From NCBI GenBank assembly GCA_000750105.3, contig JPHH03000002.1:1116001-1180000 (forward strand): a stretch of DNA of 64,000 bases, given 5' to 3'. The position numbers were made by a program, and so were the translations under genes. A model generated the notes under the pieces. That model was given only the letters and a program-made list of their open reading frames with translations, made no database searches and was not told the origin of the DNA. Of this stretch, positions 21,687 through 32,200 are shown piece after piece; within the stretch, counting starts at the first letter, position 1; the number at the start of each line of letters is the position of its first letter. This DNA is from Tolypocladium sp. Sup5 PDA-1 (lineage: Eukaryota > Ascomycota > Sordariomycetes > Hypocreales > Ophiocordycipitaceae).

Positions 21687-21983
21687 CCTTTGCGAGCCGT
21701 GGGTCATTCTTTGCATGGGAGGTGTTTTTGATTTGATGGTCAACATGGGTTTGGGATGGATAACAGACGACGGACTCGGGCAGTCGCTTACGGGAACCAG
21801 CGCGCAAGCTGTGGACAAGGACTCGAGGGTGCAAAGGGAGGCTCGAAAAGATACCCGCAAATACGTAGTAAATACCAGCACTGCGCAAGCAAACTCGTTC
21901 AATCCGTTGTCAACCCGTTTATATCACTCTCTGTTTGACTAAAGGTGCATGTCTATGGCAATAAAGCGAGATGCGCTTTGCTC

Positions 21984-22647
21984 TTATAAAGGCTTGACGA
22001 GCCACGCGGCGCTCTCGGCCGACGCCGCCTCGGGCCTCCACGCCTCCCGCCCGAGGCTCTTCCGGGCAACCTCGCAGTCAAAGTTGATGTCGTCGACGAG
22101 GGCCTCGAGGCTCTTGTAGTCCCTCTCCTCGCGGATGAAGCCGAGGAGCTGGAGGCGCATGTGGGCGCCGTAGAAGTCGGCGGCGAAGGCGTGCAGGACG
22201 TGGACCTCTGCGCTGCGGACGGTGTTCTTGTAGAAGGGGTTGTAGCCGATGGACATGACCATGGGGAAGACGCTGAAGCCGCCGGCGGGCGTGCCGGCGG
22301 GCCGGTTGGGGTGCGCGTCGGGCAGGGCGAGGGCGGCGTAGCCGAAGTAGACGCCCGAGGGGATGCTCTCGATCCAGGGGGTGAGGGAGGCGTCGACGGG
22401 GAGGTTGGCGGTGGGGATGCCGAGCTGATGCCGGTGAGCGTCTCTTCTCGTACGTGAAGTCTCGAGCCCGCTGCATGTCTGGATGCCGGCGCAGGGGGGC
22501 GAGGTGAGATGAGATGGGCAGGGGACGGGACCTTACCTCCTTGGATCCGCGGCCGAAGCCAGAGATGACCTTGCCCTCCATCCGTAGCGGGTACGGTGCC
22601 TCGGGGCCGGCCTCTGGGCCGACGACTTCGGGGCGCGAGGCGGACAT
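21984..22647 (-). CDS. FMN1: Riboflavin kinase
   Basis: A 183-residue protein from two exons (22647-22537, 22424-21984); the 112-bp intron GTAAGG..CAG joins GRGSKE to LGIPTANLP. The GIPTAN motif binds ATP/Mg in the flavokinase beta barrel. PYPLRMEGKVISGFGRGSKE, MVMSIGYNPFYKNT and VHVLHAFAADFYGAHMRLQL match the rest of the fold, including the catalytic Glu position in AEVHVLH. The enzyme phosphorylates riboflavin to FMN. It is a monofunctional eukaryotic form; no FAD synthetase domain is present. The start codon fits the family length. Confidence 0.95.
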
Positions 22648-23440
22648 TGTGCGTAGACGTGTCGTGAGTCGTGGCGAGTGCCTTTTGTCCAGTCACGCGG
22701 TGCAGGGTAGCTCGTTCCCACACGGAGAGAGTTGCCAGGCTGGGCTCCCCCACGGCGCTGAAAGAGGCGGCTGGTTCGATTGAGCAGAGCACGCAGCGCG
22801 GAGCGCAATGTGAAGGCGTGAAGGCGTGCGTGAGGCAGAAGTGAGGAATCGAAGATGGGCTATGATGGATGACACAGCTCGGCGTGGGATGGACGGGTCC
22901 GCAGCCACCACATTGGCGGGGCAAAACACCAAGGGTCTCGTCAGCGTCGGCGGGGCTTCTCGGAGTGATATCAACGCCGAACTGCGGCACGAACCGACGA
23001 GTTCGATGACTACATATGCAAGGGGAAATACGCTCTTGTTATTACTAGTGGTATCTTAGTGCTCTCCCGCGTCCGTCGCCGCGATTCCAAGACCAAACAT
23101 AGAAGCACACGCACCAACGACACACCAATTACTCCCTTTGGGAGCACCAAGCGCATGCCACTCCCATTCCACCACGGCGCACAAGCCATGTCATCCTCCT
23201 GTCGAAGTAGTGTAGTCGCACGACGTCCACCTGAGAGCACGAGTCTTGTGCGCATGGCCACGCCAGCCCCAGAGCCCCGTATCGCGGGTGGCCGCAGCCG
23301 AAAGACGAACCCGTGCGACCGTGGTATGAAAATAGCCGGCCTCTGCCAAGTTCGAGCACTGCGGCGTAGGACAGGCATGCTGCTGCCCGCCGCAGGGATC
23401 GTTGGACCGCACCCTAGACAGGCCCGTGTCGCCGTACAAC
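22648..23440. other. Riboflavin kinase promoter / FMP52 3' region
   Basis: 793 bases between two minus-strand genes. It contains the promoter of riboflavin kinase on the left and the FMP52 3' UTR on the right. No further feature was recognised. Confidence 0.45.
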
Positions 23441-24178
23441 TCACTGAGTAGGTTCCGTAGTCGCGGCCTCGGCAGCGGGCTTGGCCGGCCATTCGGTGCG
23501 ACCCAGCCGGATAATGTCGCCGGCCTCGACGACCCAGTACTTGCTCGGCGCCTTTCCCTCGTCGGCGAGCTGCGCGGCCTTGACGGCGGCGCGGGCAATG
23601 ACCTCGGCGTCCTGGCCGACCGTGTCCTGCACGCCCTGGCCGAGCTTGCTCAGGCCGCGCACCAGTGTCTGCGCGATGCCCTCGGCCGCCCGGCTCGTCT
23701 CGCGCTCGCCCAGGATCATGCCGGGCTTGAGGATGACGGCCTGCTCGAAGCCCAGCTCCTTGACCGAGTCCTCGACGCCGTTCTTCATCTTGCTGTACGG
23801 CGCGAATCTCGACGGGAAGCCGCGCGTGCCGGCGCTGGAGATGAAGACAAAGGTCTTGACGCCCGCCGCCTTGGCCGCGTGGGCCAGGTCGACGTTGAGG
23901 TCGTGGTCAATCTTCCACTGGTTCGCGAGGCCGCCGGCCGCGGCGCGCGTGGTGCCGAGGGCGGAGAAGACGGTCGAGGGGAGTGGCGAGAGGGCGGCCA
24001 GCGCGGCGGCCCATTTGGAGGTGTCGGCGTCGACGATGGCGTCGAGGCTGGGCGACGCGGCCTTGGGCGCGCGGCGGGTGATGGTATGGACGGGCTTGTA
24101 GGTTTCAGCCGCGAGGAGCGTCGAGAGGATGTTGGAGCCGACGAGGCCGGTCGAGCCGATGATGGCGGCGGACGACAT
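23441..24178 (-). CDS. FMP52: FMP52-like NAD(P)-binding protein, mitochondrial outer membrane
   Basis: A single-exon gene of about 245 codons. An atypical short-chain/NmrA-like Rossmann fold begins at once with AAIIGSTGLVGSNILSTLL. FSALGTTRAAAGG, KTFVFISSAGTRGFPSRFAP, YSKMKNGVEDSV (Tyr-x3-Lys) and LKPGMILGERE follow in the order seen in yeast Fmp52 and human HTATIP2/CC3. I chose the ATG at 24178 (MSSAAIIG) because homologues start next to the first strand; ATGs at 24199 and farther upstream are in frame and could add residues. The catalytic activity of the family is unknown. It is divergent from the RING gene. Confidence 0.9.
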   Translation of the reverse strand: MSSAAIIGSTGLVGSNILSTLLAAETYKPVHTITRRAPKAASPSLDAIVDADTSKWAAALAALSPLPSTVFSALGTTRAAAGGLANQWKIDHDLNVDLAHAAKAAGVKTFVFISSAGTRGFPSRFAPYSKMKNGVEDSVKELGFEQAVILKPGMILGERETSRAAEGIAQTLVRGLSKLGQGVQDTVGQDAEVIARAAVKAAQLADEGKAPSKYWVVEAGDIIRLGRTEWPAKPAAEAATTEPTQ

Positions 24179-24961
24179 GTCGACGGAGTTGTGGTTCATG
24201 ATATTCGGTTCGTGATGGAGGCAGCTTGTTTTTGAATCCTGAGTGAGAAGCGGTATCTTACTGGGAAGAGTTGCGGGCATGAGGTGGAAGAAGGGAGGCG
24301 AGCTTTGGGAGCTATCCACTTTTGTTCCTGCGATGAGACACGACGTCACTCTGGCAACACGGCAATGGCACGCCGAGGTAGCCGACAAAAAGGCCGCGGA
24401 CAAGGCTTTTAATTTTGTTTTATCTCGGGTTAATTTGCCTGAAACATATTTTATAGACTTTGCATGCGAATCCGTCCACAGGAGGCAGCCAAGGTGGTGA
24501 CGTGCTCGCCGGAGTCTGGACGGAGCACTCCATCCCCGCTGCGGAATTCGAAGCCCCAGCGGGGCTGCGTGTTAGTCGACCTTCCTCTGGGCGTGCCTGG
24601 TGCTGCTTCGAGGTCCAGGAAGACTTGAAGCTGATGATTCCTAGTTGCTCGCCGTCTCCTTCACGCCGTCACCGAGTGAGGTTGATCGCATTATCGAATC
24701 AGAACCCAGCATGCAGAGACACGCTGAGCTCGCAGCGGCCGGCCCACTGTAGCTCCGTGCCCCGCGTGCCCCTCCGCTCCATGCGAATCCTTGTCGACTT
24801 GCGACGACATCTCTGCCTGCTCCCACCAGCTTCCTCGACCGCCTCGACACCTCGAGGGCCGACGCCGCCACCTTCAACCATTGAACGCTCTCGTCTGCGG
24901 CCGCACATCACCAGAACCCCGACAAGACACAGCCCGCTCTTCGGCAGCACACTCGCCCGCC
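24179..24961. other. Bidirectional promoter, FMP52 / RING protein
   Basis: About 780 bases between divergent starts (24178 or 24199 minus; 24962 plus). The 24390-24480 part is AT-rich; the part near 24750-24960 is pyrimidine-rich on the plus strand, like a leader. No gene was recognised. Confidence 0.45.
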
Positions 24962-25610
24962 ATGGCTACCCAGTACGAAGGTAATTCATCGCCACCCCAG
25001 ACCCCGAGCACCATCACCACTAACCTCCTCCGCAGTTGAGCACAACGTCCAGTTCGCGGAGCCCCGGCGCACCTCCCGCCGCGTCGACATGGCCTCCTTC
25101 TTCTCCCTCCTCAACCAGCTCAGCGAGCCCTCGGGCACGCAGACCCCCCACAACAACCCGCACGCCACGCCCACGCCCGTCGACACGGCCGCCCTCTTCC
25201 GCCTGCTGCAGGACCAGCTGCAGACGCTGTCGGCCACGGCGCCCACCGCCGACAACCGCGACTTCCTCGACCAGCTCGTCGCCTCGCTCGAGGCCGACAT
25301 CCACGACCCGCCCACGACGCTGCGCGGCGCCAGCCAGGAGTTTGTCGACGCCCTCGACCGCGTCGGCCGCAAGACGCTCGCCGCCGACGACGACTGCGCC
25401 ATCTGCAAGGTGCCCTACCTCGAGGACGAGTGGTGCCTCGTCGTCGAGCTGCCGTGCAAGGGCCGCCACCGCTTCGACCTCGAGTGCGTCGGGCCGTGGC
25501 TGCGGAGCAAGGGCACGTGTCCCATGTGTCGCGAGGAGATGGGCAGGAAGAAGCCGGTCCCGGTGGTCGAGGACGACGAAGAGGACGACCAGGACATGAT
25601 GTATGCATGA
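24962..25610 (+). CDS. RING-type zinc-finger protein
   Basis: A 197-residue protein from two exons (24962-24980, 25036-25610). The first exon encodes only MATQYE plus one base, and the 55-bp intron GTAATT..CGCAG gives MATQYEVEHNVQFAEPRRTS. The middle is helical (FFSLLNQL, FRLLQDQLQTL). The C-terminal RING begins CAIC, has LPCKGRHRFDLEC in the Cys/His middle part and closes with GTCPMC; the middle spacing is wider than the classical C-x-H-x2-H. The last 20 residues are very acidic (EDDEEDDQD). It is likely a small E3 ubiquitin ligase of a fungal-specific group; substrates are unknown. Confidence 0.85.
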
Positions 25611-25836
25611 GCGAGGTTTTGGGACGGTCACGCGGCGTATCGGAGTCTTTCAAGACATGGGCGGGCACTCTGCCCGCACGATGGGCATGGAGGCGTAGAG
25701 TAGGGGATGAACGAGGACATCCATCAGAGGATACCATAGCCTCGAATTTCTTCACCAGAATTCCAGACACATCTATGTCGCCGAGAGCCGTGTCCCTCCA
25801 TGACAAATGACAACCGTCTTATCCATCCCTTTGCAT

Positions 25837-26739
25837 CTACGCCGACCCCTCGAGCTCCTTCATCCGCTCCACGGCCCTTTGCGCCCTCTCCTTCAGCTCA
25901 CCACTCCCCGCCCCAGCCCCCATGGCGCCCATCCTCTCGCGCCAGAACCGCCACCGCTCGTCGCTGAGCCCCGGCTTGCCGCTCTCAAACAGCTTCCCCG
26001 GCTTCAGCGCCCGCTGCTCCATGGCGTCGAGCTGCTGCACCTGGCGGCCCTGCTCGTGCAGCGCCTTCCCCGCGTGGGTGATCCACTCGCACGCCGTGGC
26101 CAGCGCCGTGTCCTTGGCGGCCTGCGACGGCAGCGGCGGCTCCTCGAGGCCCGACCGGAGCTCCCAGATGGCCAGGTTGACCCACGTCTGGAGGTTCGCG
26201 CCGAAGATGCGGGCGGCGAACGAGTTGAGCGAGATCCACTCTGGGATTTTGGCGTTGTCGTTGTCGGACCCGTCGTACATGGGGCTCACTACAAGGTGTC
26301 AGCGTCTGATATCGTCTTGGCTGCGTGTCCGCGGCATGGATATGGCGGGCTCACGATTCCACGCCTCGCGCATGCACGGCCCCAGCATCGGCAGCTCGCT
26401 CCACACGCGCGTCTTCTGGTTCCAGAGCAGCACCTCCTCGTCGCGCTTGCCCGCGAGCCGCTGCACCATCTCGGCGAGCAGCTGCTGGCGCGGGTCGTCG
26501 GCGGGGATCTTCTGCGCGACGCCGATGAGCAGCGACCACAGCGCCCAGAGGAAGCCCTCGACGGCCTTGGTGTCGCCCGCAGGGTACAGCGCGTCGAGCT
26601 CGCCGGCGGCGCTCTCGGCGGACAGCGCCGTGGGCGGCAGGTCGTTGACGGCGGCGGAGAGGATGCTGAGGATCTTGGGGACGAGCGGGGAGCCGCCCGA
26701 GTCGGCGCTGACGGCGCCGAGGTCGATGGTGGAGGGCAT
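25837..26739 (-). CDS. DUF3632 family protein
   Basis: A 278-residue protein from two exons (26739-26355, 26288-25837), joined across a 66-bp intron (GTGAGC..TAG) to give REAWNLSPMYDG. Features typical of fungal DUF3632 are ALWSLLIGVAQKIPADDPRQ, WSELPMLGPCMREAWN and WISLNSFAARIFGANLQTW, all helical and Trp-rich. No catalytic motif, signal peptide or membrane segment is visible. The C-terminus is a predicted charged helix (LKERAQRAVERMKELEG). Function is unknown for the family. An element reading TTATATAC on the minus strand at about 26868-26875 lies some 130 bases before the ATG and may be its TATA box. Confidence 0.8.
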
Positions 26740-27217
26740 GGCTGTGGACGTGCTGCGGGCGTGACGTAGATGGGGTGGGCGGCGCTGCTGTCGTGGGATG
26801 CGCAGAGGGGGCCGCGAAAGGGTTGTTTTAGGCGATGGGACGAGTCGCTGGGCGGGATGTCTGCTCGTATATAAGCTGCGCATCAGCTCATGTCGCACAT
26901 GCTGGCGCCTCGTTGCGGAGGCGTGTCCAAGCTGGGTAGATGCAGATCTCGGACGGGCTGCGTCACCCCTCCACGATGCGGGGCACGGCGCGGGGCCAAT
27001 CAGTCCGGGAACCAGGGCCACGAACTTTGCATTCAACACGGTGTCAAGTCTTTTCCCCGGACGAGCTTCACCGAAGCCAAAAGAGGAACTGCGGTAGATG
27101 TGGGTTCACGAGCTGCAATTGCCCCGTGACGTGGCGTGGACATGTGCAGCTATTCGTGGAGGGGCAGCCACGGATACACCTTGGTGAGTCGATCCGAGAC
27201 GTCAACATTCAACACCA
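26740..27217. other. DUF3632 promoter / SDR 3' region
   Basis: 478 bases between two minus-strand genes. Apart from the TATA-like element near 26870, nothing was recognised. Confidence 0.45.
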
Positions 27218-28186
27218 CTACGCTATCGACATCTTCATCCCCCCGTTGGCGCACACCACGCTCCCCGTCGTCCACCCGCTCTCCGCCGAGCACAGCATGT
27301 CTATCGTCCCCGCAATCTCCCCCGTAAACCCCGGCCGCCGCCCGCCCATGCCCTCCCGCACCGTCCTGTCGAAGCGCGCCGCGTCGTCCGGCCCCGCCAT
27401 GTCCAGCACCGCCCGCTCGCCCGCGTAGCCCGCCAGCGGCGCCGCGTCCACGTACGGCTGGTTGATGCGCCAGAAGGCCTCCCCCGCCGCCGCGTACATG
27501 TCGCCCCAGGCCGGGCCCGGGTTCACCGCGTTGACCGTCGCCCGCTCCGCCAGCTCGCGGCTCCACGTCCGCGTCATGGCCTCGAGCGCCGCCTTGCTGC
27601 CCGCGTACACGGATTGGCCCTGGTACCCGATGGAGCTGCTGACGCTCGACACGTTGACGATGCGGCCCGAGCGGTCGGTGGGGAGGAATGGCGCCACGGC
27701 CTGCGTCAGGAGCAGCGGCGCGAGCACGTTGATGTTGTAGACGCGCGTGAACTCGTCGGCGGCGATGGGGCCCAGCGCCGGGTCGTTTATGGCCTGGTTC
27801 GACGACACGCCGGCGTTGTTGATGAGTATGTCGACCCGGAACTTGCCAGAAGTGTCGTACGTCGCGAAGAAGCTCTCCGCCGCGTCGACGATCTTGCGCG
27901 CTGCGTCGGCGCCGCCGGACAGGTCAGCCTGCACGGAGGCGCAGCGGATCTGGTGCGCCGACGAGAGCTCCTCGCAGAGCTGCCGCGTCGGCTGCTTGGA
28001 CGACTCGGACGTGAAGACGAGGAGGAGGTGGCAGCCTTTCGCAGCGAGCCGTCGCGCCACCGCAGCGCCGATGCCTGTCGCCGATGCTTAGACGAGGACT
28101 TGAAGGGCTGATGAGACGCTCGACTAACCTCGTGAGCCGCCGGTGACGATGCCCAGCTTCCCGTTGTAGGGTCTTGGTTGCGCCAT
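27218..28186 (-). CDS. Short-chain dehydrogenase/reductase
   Basis: A 304-residue protein from two exons (28186-28129, 28074-27218); the 54-bp intron GTTAGT..ACAG lies inside the cofactor loop and restores VTGGSRGIGAAVARRLA. The classical SDR order is complete: TGxxxGxG, ILINNAGVS, IVNVSSVSS with the catalytic Ser, YAGSK (Tyr-x3-Lys), and NPGPAWGDMY after it. The end GEIAGTIDMLCSAESGWTTG then VVCANGG matches FabG-like reductases. NADP(H) use is suggested by the Arg in TGGSRG but not proven. No neighbour suggests a pathway, so the substrate is unknown. Confidence 0.9.
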
Positions 28187-28860
28187 GGCTTGTTTGAATA
28201 TCCGCACCGCTCTATCTCGGGATCTGAGAAGGAGAGCCCAGCGTGTCTCCCGATGGCTTCCCCAGGATAGCTATCCAATGCGACAGCGGAGGGGTCGGAT
28301 ATATATTCGGAGCACCCCACCACGGCCATGACGTTGGTGCGGAGAACGGAGGACCGTTGGCCCCCCGCGGCGGGTATTCGGGGCCATCGGCATATCATCC
28401 CCCGAATCAAATGGGGTGATGTTTATAATTGCAACTGTATTTGCATGCATAATGATTTTGGTTAATGAATTCGAACCCGTCCTTGCACGGCTGGCTGCCG
28501 TATGCGGGGCCGGAACTGGATCGGAGGTTCATCGGCGGTTGGATGCCACTAGGGTGACCCTGTCCGCCGGACGACTAGATATGGCTACGTGATTGCGAGT
28601 TGTAATGTCGCAGGCAAACACAACCAACGGATTCGATAATCGCAAGGTCTCTTTATTGTCATCAATATCCAGCTGGTTCACGACTGCTACCCCGGCAGTC
28701 GAGCATGGGTGCCGTTGCATGCCACTCTCCGGTTTGGACCCGGCACAATATTTCATCTGACAGCCCAACGGCGGCACGTTTGCGGCGCCGCGGGCGGAGA
28801 CGATGCCCTAGGATATTCCTGACAGTCGTCTCCCCTTCACATCCATATCCATAGCCGTCC
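28187..28860. other. SDR promoter / 3' region of small mitochondrial protein gene
   Basis: 674 bases between two minus-strand genes. The 28420-28480 part is locally AT-rich. Nothing else was recognised. Confidence 0.45.
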
Positions 28861-29253
28861 CTACGCTCCCCCGGGCTGGCCGTTCTTCGGCGTACTCCCA
28901 GAACCACTCTTCCCACCCTTCCTGACCTCCGTACCCGCGCCGCGATCCTTGTGCGACCGCTCGTCCCCCCTCGGCTTGCTCAGCTCCTGGTTCGCGCCAC
29001 TGGCCTCCAGCGGACTGCCGTCGTCCTGCTTCCCCGTCTCCTCGGGCCTCGTCTTGCGTGGGTTATACGCCGCGTCGTCCTGCGCCGCCACGTCGTCGTC
29101 CCGGCCGGACTTTGTGTGTTCCGCCGTGCGCGGCCGCAGCGTCTCCCGGTCCTGCGAGTCCTTGTACGGGAGGAGGACTCTCGGCGTGGTGTGGTACGGC
29201 CGGCGGAGGGCGCGGGCGCTGGTGCGGACGGCGGCTCGGAGGGTTGATGGCAT
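28861..29253 (-). CDS. Small predicted mitochondrial protein, unknown function
   Basis: A single exon of 130 codons. The N-terminus MPSTLRAAVRTSARALRRPY, followed by HTTPRVL, is a strong mitochondrial targeting presequence: Arg-rich, no acidic residues, with a likely cleavage near the RPYHTT segment. The rest is hydrophilic and probably disordered: TKSGRDDDVAAQDDAAYNPR and KTRPEE, then Gly/Ser/Lys-rich repeats (GGKSGSGSTPKNGQPGG). The middle segment looks like a conserved Pezizomycotina pattern, which is the main reason to accept it as a gene. No catalytic or metal-binding motif is visible. Confidence 0.7.
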   Translation of the reverse strand: MPSTLRAAVRTSARALRRPYHTTPRVLLPYKDSQDRETLRPRTAEHTKSGRDDDVAAQDDAAYNPRKTRPEETGKQDDGSPLEASGANQELSKPRGDERSHKDRGAGTEVRKGGKSGSGSTPKNGQPGGA

Positions 29254-32200
29254 TTTGATTGAGTGGTTTGTTGAGCTGTGCTTTGTTTGCAATTGATTGC
29301 GTTGCGCCTTTGAACCCGTTGGAAAGGAAGAGCAGAGTCCCGGTTGACAGAAAGACGGAAGCCGTGTCATCGTGACGAGTCGAAATGCCGACCGGAGGGT
29401 GAGCTCCGGATTGACGTCATCGAACGCATCCTGACCCGAATGCCATGCGCCTGAAAGTGCATAGCGATCAATTCGGTAACAGAAATACGGCGAAAATGCG
29501 GGAATACACCTCCGTACCAGACCTGCAATTGAATGCTGCGATGGTTCTTCGTGCCCTAGTTGTGACGAACAGGCTGTTCCCGACCTTGATCCGACTTACA
29601 CGCGAATGCGAGTGTCGAACCAATAGTTGGATGGTATCAGATTGAGTCCTGTAGCCAACACTCCCACATGTCACAGATTTGTTGGATGGCATCTCGTAAT
29701 AATTCCTGCTGGAGTCATGGCATTTTGCTTTTGCTGTTCCTTGTACCAACACGAGAGCAGTTTGGGTTGCAAGGATCTGGCGCCAAATGCGCCTTTCATC
29801 GAAAAGCTCGAGTTACAGCCTCCTCATCCGCAGCTTCGTGGCTTCGACCTCGTATCCCCGCGGCACGGTTTAAATTGCTTGGGCAACTCCTTGGCAAGGC
29901 TGTCGTCTACTTGCTTCCGTACGTGGCCTGGCAGCCGGAGGGGCGCGGAGTGAAGCTGTCACGTCGTACAGAACATCATGACCAGATCATGACAGGTCAC
30001 GTAGCCATCTCCACCGCCTCATGCATGCAGATACGGAGAGCACGAAGTAGTTACTGCGCTTGCGTTGTAGTGCTTCGCAGCATCACTTTTCGCAGAGATG
30101 GCATCTGCCGATGAGCCGTTGGACGTGAACCGTGCCTGTGGTGACATGCCCAGCCAGGCATCGCCGCGATCAGCCTCAGCTTCATGACTTGGACTCGCCG
30201 CCAGTGCTCAGATCAGAGGCAGAGGCAGATCCTCGGGGGGCGTTTGGCTCCATGACGCCAAAATAGATTGCGGTCCCCTGAGGTTTCCAGACGGGTGTCA
30301 ATGCGCTCGAGAAGACTCCTGGCTGGCTGCATGCTTGTTTGCTGCAGGTATTTGAGTAATCAGCCCCTGCAGATCAAACGCATGATTTCAAGGGCCACAG
30401 ATCTCTGCGATGCCGATGCGGTGCACACCGTCAAATCTCCGCGTCGCAGACCTGTGCATGCCCCGGCGCGACTCGGCGCTGTCAACATCTCATGGCTGCA
30501 CTAGGAAGGTCGTCGGCAGAGTTGGCAGCATCCAGGTGGTGTAGGAAACAAGCTTTCCATAGGGCCCAAGGCGACTGGCATGTTGCGGTGAGTTGAGACG
30601 AAATGTAACCATTGCTTGGGACGCCTCGATTCGCTGAAGATGAACTGCGCTCACGTGTCTTGAAAGGGCCGTTTCGAACCTTGATTACTACCTGATTGGG
30701 TTGCATCCCCAGGGGCAGCTGAGGACGTGCCAGTTCGTTTGGGGCTCCTCCGCGTTGCGCCCGGACCATCGTCACCAACGGCGCGGGCTAGCGCTCCGAA
30801 GACTGCGGAGTCGAACCTTCAGAAAGAAGCTGAAACTCCGTATCCGTACTTCGTACATGTGCCGTTTGCACCCGTATGCTTGGTTTGATTGCGAGATGCG
30901 TCTCTGTGGGGTTGAGTGACATGCAAGAGTAATGCTGACATGTGAGCCGAGGCGAATGACGTCTCGCGGATGTTGAAACGCGCGTTGTGTCTTGTGTCAC
31001 GGCTCGTCATAATGGCCACCATGGCAAACACGGTCTCGACCATTTCGGAAGAGAGCGAAATCCAAAACACCATCTCCTGGGTTGGCTAAATTTAGTGCCG
31101 TAGGTGTCTCGGCGAGATCGAGCGCTCGATTAGTCGCGTAGATCCAGACCTCTCCAGACCATCCGCCCGCAGAGGCGTCGTGGGTGCGGCCCGGCCGTGA
31201 TTGCTCGACTCTCGGGCGTGGTTTTGCGCCGTCAGTGCAAGGGAAAACTCAAAAGCGTCGTGCAGTTGGATTCCCGCATTCCGTTCCCCACAAGCCTCGC
31301 CGTTTTGCGATCGGATCTGACGAGCCACCGGCGACTCGCCACTTCTTTGCGACGGCCGTGTCCACCGCCCAACGGCGTGCGCCCGTCACGCCGTCCAACA
31401 CATTTGCCGACTGGCCGTGGGTCCGGAGGGCTCAACCGTTATGCTTGGCTCCGCGGCTCCGCCCGACTGCGACAACAGCAGGGTGGGCCGCCATCAAGTC
31501 GTCGGCCACGGTCATGTTTGTTGCTTTTGTGGTGTTGTGCCATCGAATCCAGGAACTGTACGAGTAGGCGGGATGCGGTGCGCCGTAGCGACGGGCGCTT
31601 GCTTCTCAATTGACATCGGACGCTGATAGACTCGACATGCGGGCGGGGACGAAAGGGACCGCAGGCGTTCTGGATGTTCTGGAAGTGGCTGGCATCAGGG
31701 TCCACGGCTAAAACGTGAACGCCATCCGCCAGTGCCGCCACCTGGGACCACGGAAACACTGTGTCACTGCTAGTCAGGCTGGTGTGGGAGGGCATGGCGG
31801 CCATGACACGGCGGTTACGGTGTCAGCGATCGGTCCAATTCTGGACGCGCCGATGAGGCCATTGCCCGCCTGCTCCCTGGTGGGCGGTATACTCGTAACT
31901 GGCAACCCTGGTCAAGGGACGGGCCATGGATGGCTTGATGACTGACCGTGACAGACCAGCGTCCGTGAGAAGGCAGAGCCCGCATCTGCTCCGTGGTTCG
32001 GCTAGAGTTGCAGGGCGCAATTCGGCGCCAGCGACAATCGTCCGGCGGGGCGCTGAGACGAGCCTCGTGACGCCGGCGAACAGGACTGGCGAGTGGATAT
32101 TGCTGGCTGCGGCCAACGGGGATCGGCGCGACACGTGGGCCAGCAGGGATACGACCTTGAAGCCATGCGAGGTGCCCGTTGGCCGTCGTTTGCGAGCTGG

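Noticed and set aside
28440..28500. B-box-like GGTTCGAATTC on the minus strand, possible tRNA
   Set aside because: No cloverleaf can be made around it.
30788..30840. B-box-like GGTTCGACTCC on the minus strand, possible tRNA
   Set aside because: The flanking bases do not form a T-stem, and no D-arm or acceptor stem can be drawn.
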